A stretch of 64,000 nucleotides of DNA. Source: JAPOQD01 sp964620555 (GTDB lineage Bacteria > Pseudomonadota > Gammaproteobacteria > Pseudomonadales > Halieaceae). Made by a program: the position numbers and the translations under genes. Of the stretch, positions 54,181 to 63,077 are shown piece after piece. The notes beneath the pieces were generated by a model that saw only the letters and a list, made by a program, of their open reading frames with translations, was not told where the DNA came from and made no database searches. The first letter of the stretch is position 1. Each line of letters starts with the position of its first letter. The stretch covers positions 1-64,000 of the forward strand of contig CAZUGZ010000003.1 of NCBI GenBank assembly GCA_964620555.1, given 5' to 3'.

Positions 54181-56715
54181 GTGAATAATAATAAACTCGT
54201 AGATAAGGTTGACTCCTCATTTCTTACTCTCGCTGAGTGGAGTATAAAGTGGCGCTGGTTGGTGGTGGTAGCTGCTTGCGTGATGCTTGCTGTGGGGTTG
54301 TTCTTTAGCAGTAAAGTACGCTTCGATAATAGCTACGAATCATTCTTCGATCAGTCAGATCCTGCTTATCACGCCTACCTTGATTATCTGAATGATTTTC
54401 AGTCGGACGAGATCACTTATATTCTCTATCGTGTGCCAGACAATGTGCATGGCCCATTTGATATCGAGGTAATGAAAACCATCGGCACTCTGACTCAAGC
54501 GCTTGAAGACGAAGTGCCGTTCGTGAATGAGGCTACGAGCTTGGCCAATGTCGAATTTATCCGCGCCGAAGGAGACTCTATTGATGTCGATGAATTGTTG
54601 ATTAATTTTCCTGAAACACAAGAAGATCTCCTTAAGGTACGCGAGACAGTATTGTCGAAGCCCTTATACGTCGATTACCTAGTAAACAAAGAAGCTAACT
54701 ACGCTGCGATAATATTGGAAATGTCTCGCGATAGTACGGACCCTTTAGAAGATATAATTTACGATCCGGAAAAAGGTAGCCAGGATATTTATAATCTGTA
54801 CCCGCAGGTCAGCGACATCAAAGTGCGTGAAATTCTGGCCCGCCCTGAATACCAAGGTATCGAGTTTTTCCTTACCGGCGACGCGCCGATGAATACAGCG
54901 TACAACACCATTTTGACAAAGGACTCGACCTATATTCTGCTGTCAGCGCTGGGATTGATTGTTTTGGTGTCGATGTTGTTGTTCCGCGTGACACTGGTCG
55001 GCATCCTCGGTCCCATATCAGTGGTAGTGCTTAGTCTGATTCTGACATTGGGGTTTATCGGCATCATCGGTTGGGACCTTGGCGTTATGTTTGCCATGGT
55101 ACCGACGTTGTTGTGTGCCGTAGGTGTAGCACAGTCAGTACACATCCTACTCGAGTTCCAACGTAACTTCGGTATTACCGGTGATCGCAAAACCGCAGTC
55201 AAAGCGTCACTTAAAAAAGTTGGCGGGCCCTGCTTAATGGCCGCGGTGACAACCTCCGTTGGTTTCCTCGTGCTTTATTTATCCGACTTGAAAGCCCTCA
55301 GTGAACTCGCTATTTATGCGTCGGCGGGAGTGATGATTACCTTTATTTTGTCGGCCACGTTACTAGTGGTGTTTTTAGCACGAGGAAGTAATGAAATAAG
55401 CGAGCGTAAGAAGAATTCGCTGACAGTGCACCCTTTAGTCCATGGAATTGTCAATCGCTGCATAAAAATTAACTTGGCAAAACCCAAGATAGTGATGTTT
55501 ATCTGTTTAGGGTGTCTTGTCTTATGTGGTGTCGGTGTGACGAAGCTGACCATCGACTTTAACTTTCTCAAAGAATTTAAACCCCATGTGGAATGGCGCA
55601 AGCATACTGAACTTGCCGAAGAGGTGATGGGGGGAATGCTAAGCGTTGCCTATACCGTGGATACAAAAACACCTAATGGCATTAAAGATCCTGCTTTACT
55701 TCATGCATTGGAAAAAGTGCAACGCTTTGCTGAACAACAGCCTCTAGTCAAAAAGTCGTTTTCGGTCACTGATATCATTAAAGACCTGAATCAGGGTTTT
55801 CACGCCGATGATTCCGATTATTACGTGTTACCCGACGATAAAGAATTAGTAGCTCAGTATTTTTTGGTGTACGAATTATCCGGTGGGGAGGAATTAGAAG
55901 AGTTCGTTTCACTGGATTTTTCTCGTACTGCACTTGAGTTTAGAGTGGAAGTGGCCTATGCGACTGAAATCGTTGAATTGATCAATACGATTGATGGCTA
56001 TATTGAAGAGAATCCAATACCTGGAGCTGAGCTGCGCAAAGCTGGTATAGGATTCATGTGGATTAAAATTTGTGAATACATCGCAGATACGCAAATGGTG
56101 AGTTACAGTCTGGTTTTTGTGATGATCGCGATCTTTATGAGTCTTAGTTTTGGCTCGATAAAAATTGGCTTGTTATCGATGATCCCGAATCTATCTCCCG
56201 TTGTCGTTACCTTAGGCATGATGGGGTGGATCGGTGTGCCTCTTGATTATATGAAGCTGTTGCTGGCAACCATTGCGATCGGCATTGCTGTGGACGACAC
56301 CATTCATTTAGTGACGCGCTATCGCAGCCAATTTATTGAGTCAGGTAGTTACGAAATCGCTTTAGAGCGATCGCTGACCGATGTCGGCCCGGCATTAACC
56401 ATCACGTCGATCATTTTGGTGATTTCGTTTTCCAGTTTTCTCTTTGGTAATACTACTATCCTGGGTAGTTTCGGTGTACTGTTAGCCGCCGCCGTAGCCG
56501 TGGCACTGCTGGCCGATCTTTTTCTAATGCCAGTATTAATCTTGTTTTTGAAACCCTTCGGTGAAGAGTTCACGGAAAATAGTACAACCGGAATCAATAC
56601 AGACACAGACAGTGAGGATACAAAAGTAAAATCATTATCGGGGCAAGACAGTTCCTCTTTGGTCGGAGAAACGGTCATTGTCAGGCATATCCGCGATCAC
56701 CAGACGGTGCGGTAG
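54181..56715 (+). CDS. MMPL/RND-superfamily transporter on the AT-rich insert
   Basis: This 844-aa membrane protein has two repeats of a periplasmic loop plus a six-helix bundle. The first helix is at about 25-45; LLFRVTLVGILGPISVVVLS and VPTLLCAVGVAQSVHILLEF come in the first bundle, and IGIAVDDTIHLVTRYRSQF in the second. It resembles the hydrophobic/sterol-sensing-like exporter group. The start is GTG with AAGGAGA six bases upstream. Codon use is plainly AT-rich compared with all neighbouring genes, and it sits between two copies of an insertion sequence, so transfer from elsewhere is likely. Confidence 0.88.
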   Translation: MNNNKLVDKVDSSFLTLAEWSIKWRWLVVVAACVMLAVGLFFSSKVRFDNSYESFFDQSDPAYHAYLDYLNDFQSDEITYILYRVPDNVHGPFDIEVMKTIGTLTQALEDEVPFVNEATSLANVEFIRAEGDSIDVDELLINFPETQEDLLKVRETVLSKPLYVDYLVNKEANYAAIILEMSRDSTDPLEDIIYDPEKGSQDIYNLYPQVSDIKVREILARPEYQGIEFFLTGDAPMNTAYNTILTKDSTYILLSALGLIVLVSMLLFRVTLVGILGPISVVVLSLILTLGFIGIIGWDLGVMFAMVPTLLCAVGVAQSVHILLEFQRNFGITGDRKTAVKASLKKVGGPCLMAAVTTSVGFLVLYLSDLKALSELAIYASAGVMITFILSATLLVVFLARGSNEISERKKNSLTVHPLVHGIVNRCIKINLAKPKIVMFICLGCLVLCGVGVTKLTIDFNFLKEFKPHVEWRKHTELAEEVMGGMLSVAYTVDTKTPNGIKDPALLHALEKVQRFAEQQPLVKKSFSVTDIIKDLNQGFHADDSDYYVLPDDKELVAQYFLVYELSGGEELEEFVSLDFSRTALEFRVEVAYATEIVELINTIDGYIEENPIPGAELRKAGIGFMWIKICEYIADTQMVSYSLVFVMIAIFMSLSFGSIKIGLLSMIPNLSPVVVTLGMMGWIGVPLDYMKLLLATIAIGIAVDDTIHLVTRYRSQFIESGSYEIALERSLTDVGPALTITSIILVISFSSFLFGNTTILGSFGVLLAAAVAVALLADLFLMPVLILFLKPFGEEFTENSTTGINTDTDSEDTKVKSLSGQDSSSLVGETVIVRHIRDHQTVR

Positions 56716-56822
56716 AACCGACCGCACGGTCGCCTTCGTTCTGTCTCCAGTCGGGCGATGCCCTCACTGCGCCAGAACAACGGCGACGGATTGTTCTCAA
56801 CTTGATTAATGCTGTCATAGTA

Positions 56823-57143
56823 TTTTCTAATCCGTAAATGAGTCTGAAGGCGTGGTTATGCCGAGTCCATTTCAAGCCCTTCTCTGGTCCCGTTCATGGA
56901 TTGTTTTGAACAGTTGCCGACGAGCCCGTTGGAGCTGGTCAGCGGCTGTCCTTGTCGCTGGAGACCTCAAAGGCCACTGGCTGGGTGCCTTCCAGGAAGG
57001 CGGTCAACTGGTCGATGGTGGTTAAGTCTTCGGCATTCATGAGGGTTTTCATCCTCCCATCATGAACGGGGAACAGAGACTGCGCCAGACTCATTTCATG
57101 GCAGAAACACGGCCCACCTTCAGACTCATTTCATATTGGAAAA
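56823..57143. mobile_element. Internally deleted insertion sequence (right copy)
   Basis: The left end at 56823-56849 and the right end at 57118-57143 (the reverse complement reads TTTTCCAAT...ATGAGTCTGAAG) are imperfect terminal inverted repeats. Between them lie only about 270 bp: the last 29 or so codons of the transposase joined directly to its first 31 or so codons. The element has lost its core and could only move if a transposase acts in trans. Its orientation is the same as that of the left copy. Confidence 0.8.
56872..57040 (-). pseudogene. Transposase start and end joined by deletion
   Basis: Read on the minus strand, ATG 57040 opens MNAEDLTTIDQLTAFLEGTQ..., the N-terminus of this transposase family, and ends at TGA 56939 just past the deletion joint. 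In another frame the preserved C-terminus ADQLQRARRQLFKTIHER runs to a TGA at 56872, matching the end of the left copy (KLQQARRQLFKSIHER). Neither part is functional. Confidence 0.75.
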
Positions 57144-57251
57144 GACTCAGAGAGGCTCTGAACGAATAGTGTCTGGTATACTTCTCAGGGCGGTCACCGA
57201 TGGATTGCCCGGGCGGCAGTATACTTTCCAGATTCTCGTGAGGAAAACACC
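57144..57251. other. Short intergenic region between the IS and atuA-like gene
   Basis: A TATACT box at 57177-57182 may be a -10 element; the -35 region is weak. The GTG start at 57252 has a GAGG nine bases upstream. No shared palindrome is found here. Confidence 0.35.
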
Positions 57252-58622
57252 GTGAATGAAAACAGAATGGTGCGGGTAGCGAACGCGCAGGGCTTTTGGG
57301 GAGACAGCCTGTTGGGCCCCATGCGCCTTGTGGAAGAAGGCCCAGTGGACTATTTGACCTTCGATTACCTCGCCGAAATCACCATGAGCATCATGCAGAA
57401 GCAAAAAATGCGCAAGCCGGACGCCGGCTACGCCATGGACTTCATCCTCATGCTGGAAAAAATTCTACCGGCCTGCAAGGAGAAAGGCATCAAGATCGTT
57501 GCCAATGCTGGCGGGGTCAACCCCAGGGCGTGCCTGGAAGCCACCCAAAAAGTGATTCGCGAACTGGGCCTGAGTGGCATCAGGATCGGTATTGTCGAGG
57601 GCGACGACATCCTGGACCGTCTGGACGAAATCATTGGCGCCGGCGAGAAACTTGCCAATATGGATACCGGTGAGAGCATTGCGACGATTCGCGACCGTAT
57701 TACCAGCGCCAATGTCTACATCGGGGCCAGGCCGATTGCAGAGGCATTGCAAGCCGGGGCCGACATCGTGATTACCGGTCGCGCCAGCGACCCCTCACTG
57801 GTAGTAGCCCCCCTGGTTTACGAATTCGGCTGGTCAATGGAGGACTACGACAAGCTGGCGTCTGCAACTGTGCTGGGCCATATCATCGAATGTGGCCCCC
57901 AGTGTACCGGCGGTAACTACAGTGACTGGAAGCAAATCGAGGACTTTGCCCGCATCGGCTATCCCGTGGTGGAAGCCTACCCGGACGGTAGCTTTGTCAT
58001 CGGCAAACACGAGAATACCGGTGGCCTGGTTTCAGTCGAGACGGTAACTTCCCAGCTGCTGTATGAACTGGGCGACCCCAGGAACTACCTGGGCCCCGAC
58101 TGTGTCGCAGACTTCACGACCATCGACATCCGCCAGGATGGCGATAACCGCGTTGCCATTTCCGGAATCAGGGGCGGCCCTCCAACGCCGACGTACAAGG
58201 TATCCATCTCCTATGCCAACGGATACAAAATCCTGGGTACGTTGTGTATTTCCGGGCCCGACGCAGTCGAGAAAGCCCATGTCATTGCGAACATGATTTT
58301 CGAACGCATGAAGTTGCATGGCCATGAGATTCCGGAAGATCGGCGTTTTGTCGAGCTGTTTGGTACCAACGTACTCTACAAGGGCCTGGTGCCGGCCAAT
58401 GAACAGCCCCATGAGCTGCTTCTCAGAATCGGCGCCAAAGGAGATGACCCCAAGGCACTGAACACACTCGGGATGGAAATAGCTCCGGCGGTTACCTGCG
58501 GTCCCCCCGGTGTGACGGGAATTGCCGGCGGTCGCGCCAGGGCAACCGAAGTGGTTGGATACTGGCCGGCATTGATTGAGAAAGACCTGATCACGACCAG
58601 CTGCACAGTTGAGGAAGTCTGA
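57252..58622 (+). CDS. AtuA-family protein, large part
   Basis: This 456-aa protein is of the acyclic terpene utilization AtuA (DUF1446) family. It reads VRVANAQGFWGDS near the start, GIKIVANAGGVNPRACLEATQ, DIVITGRASDPSLVVAPLVYEFGW and ECGPQCTGGNYSDWK, all typical. The role of AtuA in citronellol/geraniol breakdown in Pseudomonas is known genetically; the reaction is uncertain to me. The second half, found as one chain in Pseudomonas, is the next gene here. The start is GTG 57252; an internal ATG 15 bp later is possible. Confidence 0.88.
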   Translation: MNENRMVRVANAQGFWGDSLLGPMRLVEEGPVDYLTFDYLAEITMSIMQKQKMRKPDAGYAMDFILMLEKILPACKEKGIKIVANAGGVNPRACLEATQKVIRELGLSGIRIGIVEGDDILDRLDEIIGAGEKLANMDTGESIATIRDRITSANVYIGARPIAEALQAGADIVITGRASDPSLVVAPLVYEFGWSMEDYDKLASATVLGHIIECGPQCTGGNYSDWKQIEDFARIGYPVVEAYPDGSFVIGKHENTGGLVSVETVTSQLLYELGDPRNYLGPDCVADFTTIDIRQDGDNRVAISGIRGGPPTPTYKVSISYANGYKILGTLCISGPDAVEKAHVIANMIFERMKLHGHEIPEDRRFVELFGTNVLYKGLVPANEQPHELLLRIGAKGDDPKALNTLGMEIAPAVTCGPPGVTGIAGGRARATEVVGYWPALIEKDLITTSCTVEEV

Positions 58623-58623
58623 C

Positions 58624-58959
58624 ATGGCGAATATACCGCTCTCGGAAATTGCAATTGCCCGTTCCGGAGACAAGGGTGACGGAAGCAACATCGGCATTAT
58701 GGCCAAAACCCCGGAGATTTATGGATTCCTTGAAGAACAACTGACTGCGGACAGGGTCGCAGAGTTTTTCAGGGAGATATGCCTGGGCAAAGTGACCCGT
58801 TATGAAATGCCCAACCTGCTGGCATTGAACTTCATTCTCGAAAATTCCCTGGGCGGTGGCGGTACTGAAACACTCATCACCGATGCGCAGGGAAAAGTAC
58901 ACGGTTTGGGCCTGCTCCATCTGCGTATGGAAGTTCCCGACGAAATACTTCCCCGGTAA
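58624..58959 (+). CDS. AtuA-related small protein (C-terminal domain of AtuA as a separate gene)
   Basis: This 111-aa protein starts 1 bp after the AtuA stop codon with GAGGAAG six bases before ATG 58624. IAIARSGDKGDGSNIGIMAKTPEIYGFLEEQL and ALNFILENSLGGGGTETL match the conserved C-terminal, ferredoxin-fold domain of longer AtuA proteins. It probably forms a complex with the preceding protein. No enzymatic residues can be assigned. Confidence 0.87.
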   Translation: MANIPLSEIAIARSGDKGDGSNIGIMAKTPEIYGFLEEQLTADRVAEFFREICLGKVTRYEMPNLLALNFILENSLGGGGTETLITDAQGKVHGLGLLHLRMEVPDEILPR

Positions 58960-59063
58960 GTTCCTGGAGATTCCGATACCCAAGCCATTCAGGTTGGCTT
59001 TTCCGAAGAACACGAGTCATCGACGCCGACCGATCAGCGATGTGGCTGTCTCGCAACACGAAA

Positions 59064-60209
59064 TCAGTCTTCGAACAATTTCCGACTGATAATCTCTTTC
59101 ATGATTTCCGTGGAACCGCCGGCAATCCGGCGAACCCGAGTGTCGATAAAGAGTCGGCCTATGGGATATTCCAGGGTATAACCGTATCCGCCATGGAGCT
59201 GGAGACACTGGTCCGCGGTTCTGCCCAATAACTCGGTTGACAGCATCTTGGCTTTTGCGGCATCGACCACATCCAGATTCTGTTCGTTCGCCAACTCGAG
59301 ACACTTGTCGATGAAAATGCGCAGGGCTGAAACTTCGGCATCCAGTTGGGCAAGCGCGAAACGGGTATTCTGAAAATCGGCCACCACCTTGCCAAATGCC
59401 TTGCGCTCCCTGGTGTAGTCCACGGTCCATCGGATCGCAGCCTCGGCCTGGGTGATTGCGGAACAGGCTATGGAGATGCGCTCATGAGCCAGGTTTGCCA
59501 TGGCGATCCTGAATCCTTCGTTCTCCTTGCCGATCAGGTTTTCAACGGGCACTCTCACATCCTGAAAGAACAATTCGGAGGTGTCCTGCGCCTTGAGGCC
59601 GATCTTTCCAATGTTCTGGCCACGGGCAAAACCCTCGCTGCCGGTCTCCACGATAATGAAGCTCATGCCCCTGGCGCCTGCGGCGGGGTCCGTTTTACAG
59701 GCAAGAATGACGATATCGGCGAGCTGGCCGTTGGAAATCCAGGTTTTCTGACCGTTGATCACGAAGTGGTTCCCGTCGCGAACGGCACGCGTCTTGATCG
59801 CCTTGAGATCACTGCCCGCATCGGGTTCGGAAAGCCCGATGGCAGCGATGACCTCACCCGAGACCATCTTCGGGAGCCACTTTCTCTTTTGTTCTTCGGT
59901 GCCGAAGCGGGTGATGTATACGGCAGCCATATCGGAGTGGACGCCGAACCCGGGGCCGGTCGCAAGCGCCGTGGCCAATTCTTCGTGGATAACTACGTTG
60001 TAGAGAAAATCGGCGCCGGGACCGCCGTACTCTTCTGCTACATTGGAGCAGAGCAAACCCGCCGCACCCGCCTTCAGCCAAAGCTCCCGAGGAACGACGC
60101 CGTCCCTGTCCCATTGCGCGTGATGGGGGCTAATTTCCCGTTCGATAAACCGGCGAACCTGCTCGCGAAAGATTTCGTGGTCTTCCGTAAAAATCGTTCT
60201 CGAAATCAT
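59064..60209 (-). CDS. Acyl-CoA dehydrogenase (LCAD-like)
   Basis: This 381-aa protein carries IGLSEPDAGSDLKAIKT, INGQKTWISNGQ, and the LCAD/IVD-type base Glu in NLAHERISIACS; the C-terminal position reads RIAGGSTE, as expected when the base is elsewhere. DYTRERKAFGKVVADFQNTRFALAQLD matches FadE-type bacterial enzymes. It would oxidise an acyl-CoA and reduce ETF. The ATG at 60209 is taken; a long in-frame upstream extension covers non-conserved sequence. It lies 113 bp after another acyl-CoA dehydrogenase gene on the same strand. Confidence 0.92.
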   Translation of the reverse strand: MISRTIFTEDHEIFREQVRRFIEREISPHHAQWDRDGVVPRELWLKAGAAGLLCSNVAEEYGGPGADFLYNVVIHEELATALATGPGFGVHSDMAAVYITRFGTEEQKRKWLPKMVSGEVIAAIGLSEPDAGSDLKAIKTRAVRDGNHFVINGQKTWISNGQLADIVILACKTDPAAGARGMSFIIVETGSEGFARGQNIGKIGLKAQDTSELFFQDVRVPVENLIGKENEGFRIAMANLAHERISIACSAITQAEAAIRWTVDYTRERKAFGKVVADFQNTRFALAQLDAEVSALRIFIDKCLELANEQNLDVVDAAKAKMLSTELLGRTADQCLQLHGGYGYTLEYPIGRLFIDTRVRRIAGGSTEIMKEIISRKLFED

Positions 60210-60322
60210 ATTTCCCGCACCCTCGTAGACATTGGCAAACGGTTGCCATCCTGATCGTGCCGCACATCGCGCGGTAGTCAGCCGGCGATGGGAGTACGGC
60301 ACAGACTCCTGGAGCAATACAA

Positions 60323-61489
60323 TCAATAGGACTTCGGCAGGCCAAGTTCCCGTTCGGCAATAAAGCTCAAAATCAACTGCTCGCCAACCGGCGTCAGGCG
60401 CTGGAGCATGGCTTCCCGAAGCAGACGCTCGACCTGGTACTCCTTGGCGTACCCCATTCCACCGTGAGTCAATACCGCCTGCGTCGCCGTATCAAATGCC
60501 GCGCGCCCGGCCAGGAGCTTGGCAGCATTGGCATAGGCGCCGGCGGGCTCGCCGTCGTCGTACAACGTGGCCGCTTTCAGCATCATCATGCGGGCCGCCT
60601 CGATCTGGCACCAGTTTTCCGCCAGCGGATGCTGGATGCCCTGGTTCATACCAATGGGACGATCGAAGACTTCGCGCTCGCGGGCATACTGGGATGCACG
60701 ACGCAGGGCATCCTCGGCGATGCCGAGAGCACCTGCGGCAACGATGATGCGTTCCGGGTTGATGCTGTGAAGGATGTAGTAAAACCCCTTGCCCTCCTCT
60801 CCGATGCGGTCTTCTTCGGGAACGAACAGGTCTTCAATGAAAATGGCATTGGAATCCACCGCCGCCCGCCCCATCTTGGGGATGCGTTGCACCTCGATTT
60901 TGCTGCGGTCGAGCCTGGTGAAAAAGATGCTCATACCATTTGTGGGCTTGTCGCACTCTTCACGGGGCGTGGTCCTGGCCAGCAGGAGGATGTTGTCCGC
61001 TTCCTGTGCAGTGGATGTCCAGATTTTGCTGCCATTGACGATGTAGCCGCCGTCGACTTTTTTGGCAAACGTGGTAATCGCCGTGGTATTGAGACCGGCA
61101 TTGGCTTCGGTGACGCCAAAGCAGGTTTTTTCAGCGCCGCTGATGAGCGGCGTCAGCATGCGTTCTTTCTGTTCCGGCGTACCGAGAACGACGATCGGGT
61201 GCGGGGCAAAGAGATTGATCTGCAGCGTGGACATGGCAGCGGCTCCACCACCACTCCTGGCCACGGTATTCATCATGACGGCAGCTTCGGTAACCCCCAG
61301 GCCGGAGCCGCCCAGTTCCTGCGGCATGGTAATGCCGAGCCAGCCGCCCTCTGCCATTGCACGATGGAATTCATGTGGGAATTCTGCCTTGTTGTCCTTC
61401 CCGGTCCAGTATTCGTCATCAAACGCACTGCAGACCTTTGCAACGGCGTCTCGAATGGCCAACTGCTCTTCGCTGAAGTTCAGGTCCAT
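60323..61489 (-). CDS. Acyl-CoA dehydrogenase family protein
   Basis: This 388-aa protein has FGVTEANAGLNTTAITTFAKK in place of the usual EPGAGSD-type loop, VNGSKIWTSTAQEAD, and the LCAD-type base in SINPERIIVAAG. The C-terminal part (THGGMGYAKEYQVERLLREAMLQRL) lacks the Y-E-G-T base motif. It opens at ATG 61489 with GAGGACG upstream. With the next gene (59064-60209) it may form a pair acting on one substrate, as paired dehydrogenases of steroid side-chain degradation do; that is inference. Confidence 0.91.
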   Translation of the reverse strand: MDLNFSEEQLAIRDAVAKVCSAFDDEYWTGKDNKAEFPHEFHRAMAEGGWLGITMPQELGGSGLGVTEAAVMMNTVARSGGGAAAMSTLQINLFAPHPIVVLGTPEQKERMLTPLISGAEKTCFGVTEANAGLNTTAITTFAKKVDGGYIVNGSKIWTSTAQEADNILLLARTTPREECDKPTNGMSIFFTRLDRSKIEVQRIPKMGRAAVDSNAIFIEDLFVPEEDRIGEEGKGFYYILHSINPERIIVAAGALGIAEDALRRASQYAREREVFDRPIGMNQGIQHPLAENWCQIEAARMMMLKAATLYDDGEPAGAYANAAKLLAGRAAFDTATQAVLTHGGMGYAKEYQVERLLREAMLQRLTPVGEQLILSFIAERELGLPKSY

Positions 61490-61627
61490 TTCGTCCTCTC
61501 AGTTAACCTCTTTTGCATTCAATGAAAGCGCCTCGACGAAAGCGTTGCCGGGCAACTTCGGGAATCGACAGAGCGGCTTGCGGGAGTCCGGAGTGTACCA
61601 CGGCCGGACTTCTCCGGCCGCAACGAG

Positions 61628-62875
61628 TCATTGGCGGGGTGTAAACCTCACGTTCATGCCATACAGGCCCCGAAAAACCCCGACGGGCATGAAATCCAGC
61701 TTCCTGTCGAGGACTTCCACCGATTCAAATCGGTTCACCAGTGCCGTGAAGAATTCAACCAATTGCATTTTGGCCAACAGATGCCCAATGCAATGGTGCA
61801 CTCCGGGGGCAAAGACCTGTGAATTTGTATTGTCCCGGGTGAAATCGAGTTTTTCGGGTTCATTCCAGACCCGTGGGTCCCGGTTGGCGCCCTGAATGGA
61901 CAGGAACACGATCTCGCCCTTTTTCAACTGTTTGCCGTGCCACTCGAAATCTTCGCCGACGAGACGAGGCTGGCCTGAAGACATGGAAACATAGCGCATC
62001 AATTCGAGAACACAGTCCAGCATCCGGTCCTGGTTTTCGTACATGTATTGCCAGGCCTCGGGGTGCCTGCTCAGCATTTCCACCCCCATGGTCATGGTGT
62101 TGCTGGTGGTGTCGTGTCCGGCGATCATCACCACATTCATGGTCGCGAGCAACTCATCCATGGTCAACCGGTCGCCATCTTCCGTGGCGTGAAGCAAGGC
62201 GGTCAATAAATCATCGGTGGGGTTGGTTTTCCGTTTTTCCAACTCCACCTTGAGCATTTCTCCCATTTCGACGGTAGCCTTCTCGGTGTTCTCGAGGACC
62301 TCGGGAGACGGCATGGATGAGGTCATGCCCTCGACGATCGAATTTGCCCAGTAGCGCAGCGATGAAAAATGTTCCTCGGGGATCCCGGCCATCTTGAATA
62401 TCAGGTATCCGGGCAACGGACGGGCGATCTGTTCATTGAATTCGATTTCAGGTGTGACAAGCGCCTTGTCCAGGAGAAAGTTGACGCGCTCCCTGACATA
62501 GGGCCGCAATTTTTCCACCATCTTTCTGTGAAAGGCCTTCATTACCAACTTTCTCAAACGCGCATGTTCTTCGCCATCGACACCGACAATCCAGTGCTTC
62601 ACATAGTGCGCCATGGTGGGTATGCGCTGCGCCCGTTCTTCCGGCGGAATGGACGCCAGGGAGAATTCATTCCGGCCCGCATTCATCAGCGGCACCCGGC
62701 ATTCGAAGCCATCGGCAACATCTTCGAAACGGGTGACGATCCAGCAGTTGGAGGCCTCGCTCCAGTAGATTGGGTCGAATTCCCTCAACTCGTTGGTATC
62801 CCTGATAAAATCCAGACCGTGGCGCTGGGGGTCGAGTTGCAGATCGATATCGATATCTCGTTGGGCCACCATCAT
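61628..62875 (-). CDS. Cytochrome P450
   Basis: This 415-aa soluble P450 has the I-helix MIAGHDTTSNT, the ExxR pair ELMR, and the heme motif FAPGVHHCIGHLLAKMQL with the axial Cys near residue 361. It would hydroxylate a hydrophobic substrate using electrons from a ferredoxin/reductase. ATG 62875 follows CAGGAG; an extra 41 residues upstream in frame are not supported. A shared palindrome (site 8) lies 133 bp upstream, so it probably belongs to the regulon. The P450 family number cannot be read by eye. Confidence 0.93.
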   Translation of the reverse strand: MMVAQRDIDIDLQLDPQRHGLDFIRDTNELREFDPIYWSEASNCWIVTRFEDVADGFECRVPLMNAGRNEFSLASIPPEERAQRIPTMAHYVKHWIVGVDGEEHARLRKLVMKAFHRKMVEKLRPYVRERVNFLLDKALVTPEIEFNEQIARPLPGYLIFKMAGIPEEHFSSLRYWANSIVEGMTSSMPSPEVLENTEKATVEMGEMLKVELEKRKTNPTDDLLTALLHATEDGDRLTMDELLATMNVVMIAGHDTTSNTMTMGVEMLSRHPEAWQYMYENQDRMLDCVLELMRYVSMSSGQPRLVGEDFEWHGKQLKKGEIVFLSIQGANRDPRVWNEPEKLDFTRDNTNSQVFAPGVHHCIGHLLAKMQLVEFFTALVNRFESVEVLDRKLDFMPVGVFRGLYGMNVRFTPRQ

Positions 62876-63007
62876 TGCGCTCCTGAAACATTGCTCCAAT
62901 CGATGAGCCCTGGCCGAATGAAAACAGGGTATCGATGAGGGCCGGTATTCGAAACCGGGCCTGCCATGCCGAATTGCTGACCGGGGCAGGGCCAGCACGC
63001 AATTTTA

Positions 63008-63025
63008 ATATAACGAATGATATAG
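63008..63025. promoter_or_regulatory. Shared 18-bp palindrome, site 8 (ATATAAC-N4-GATATAG)
   Basis: ATATAAC and GATATAG flank GAAT; the right arm has one change from the consensus. The site lies 133 bp upstream of the P450 start and 53 bp from the end of the acyl-CoA dehydrogenase gene to its right. Confidence 0.55.
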
Positions 63026-63077
63026 TTCAAATGCTGGTGCACGGAACTCACCGTTGATATCAACAGCGTGAAACCGC

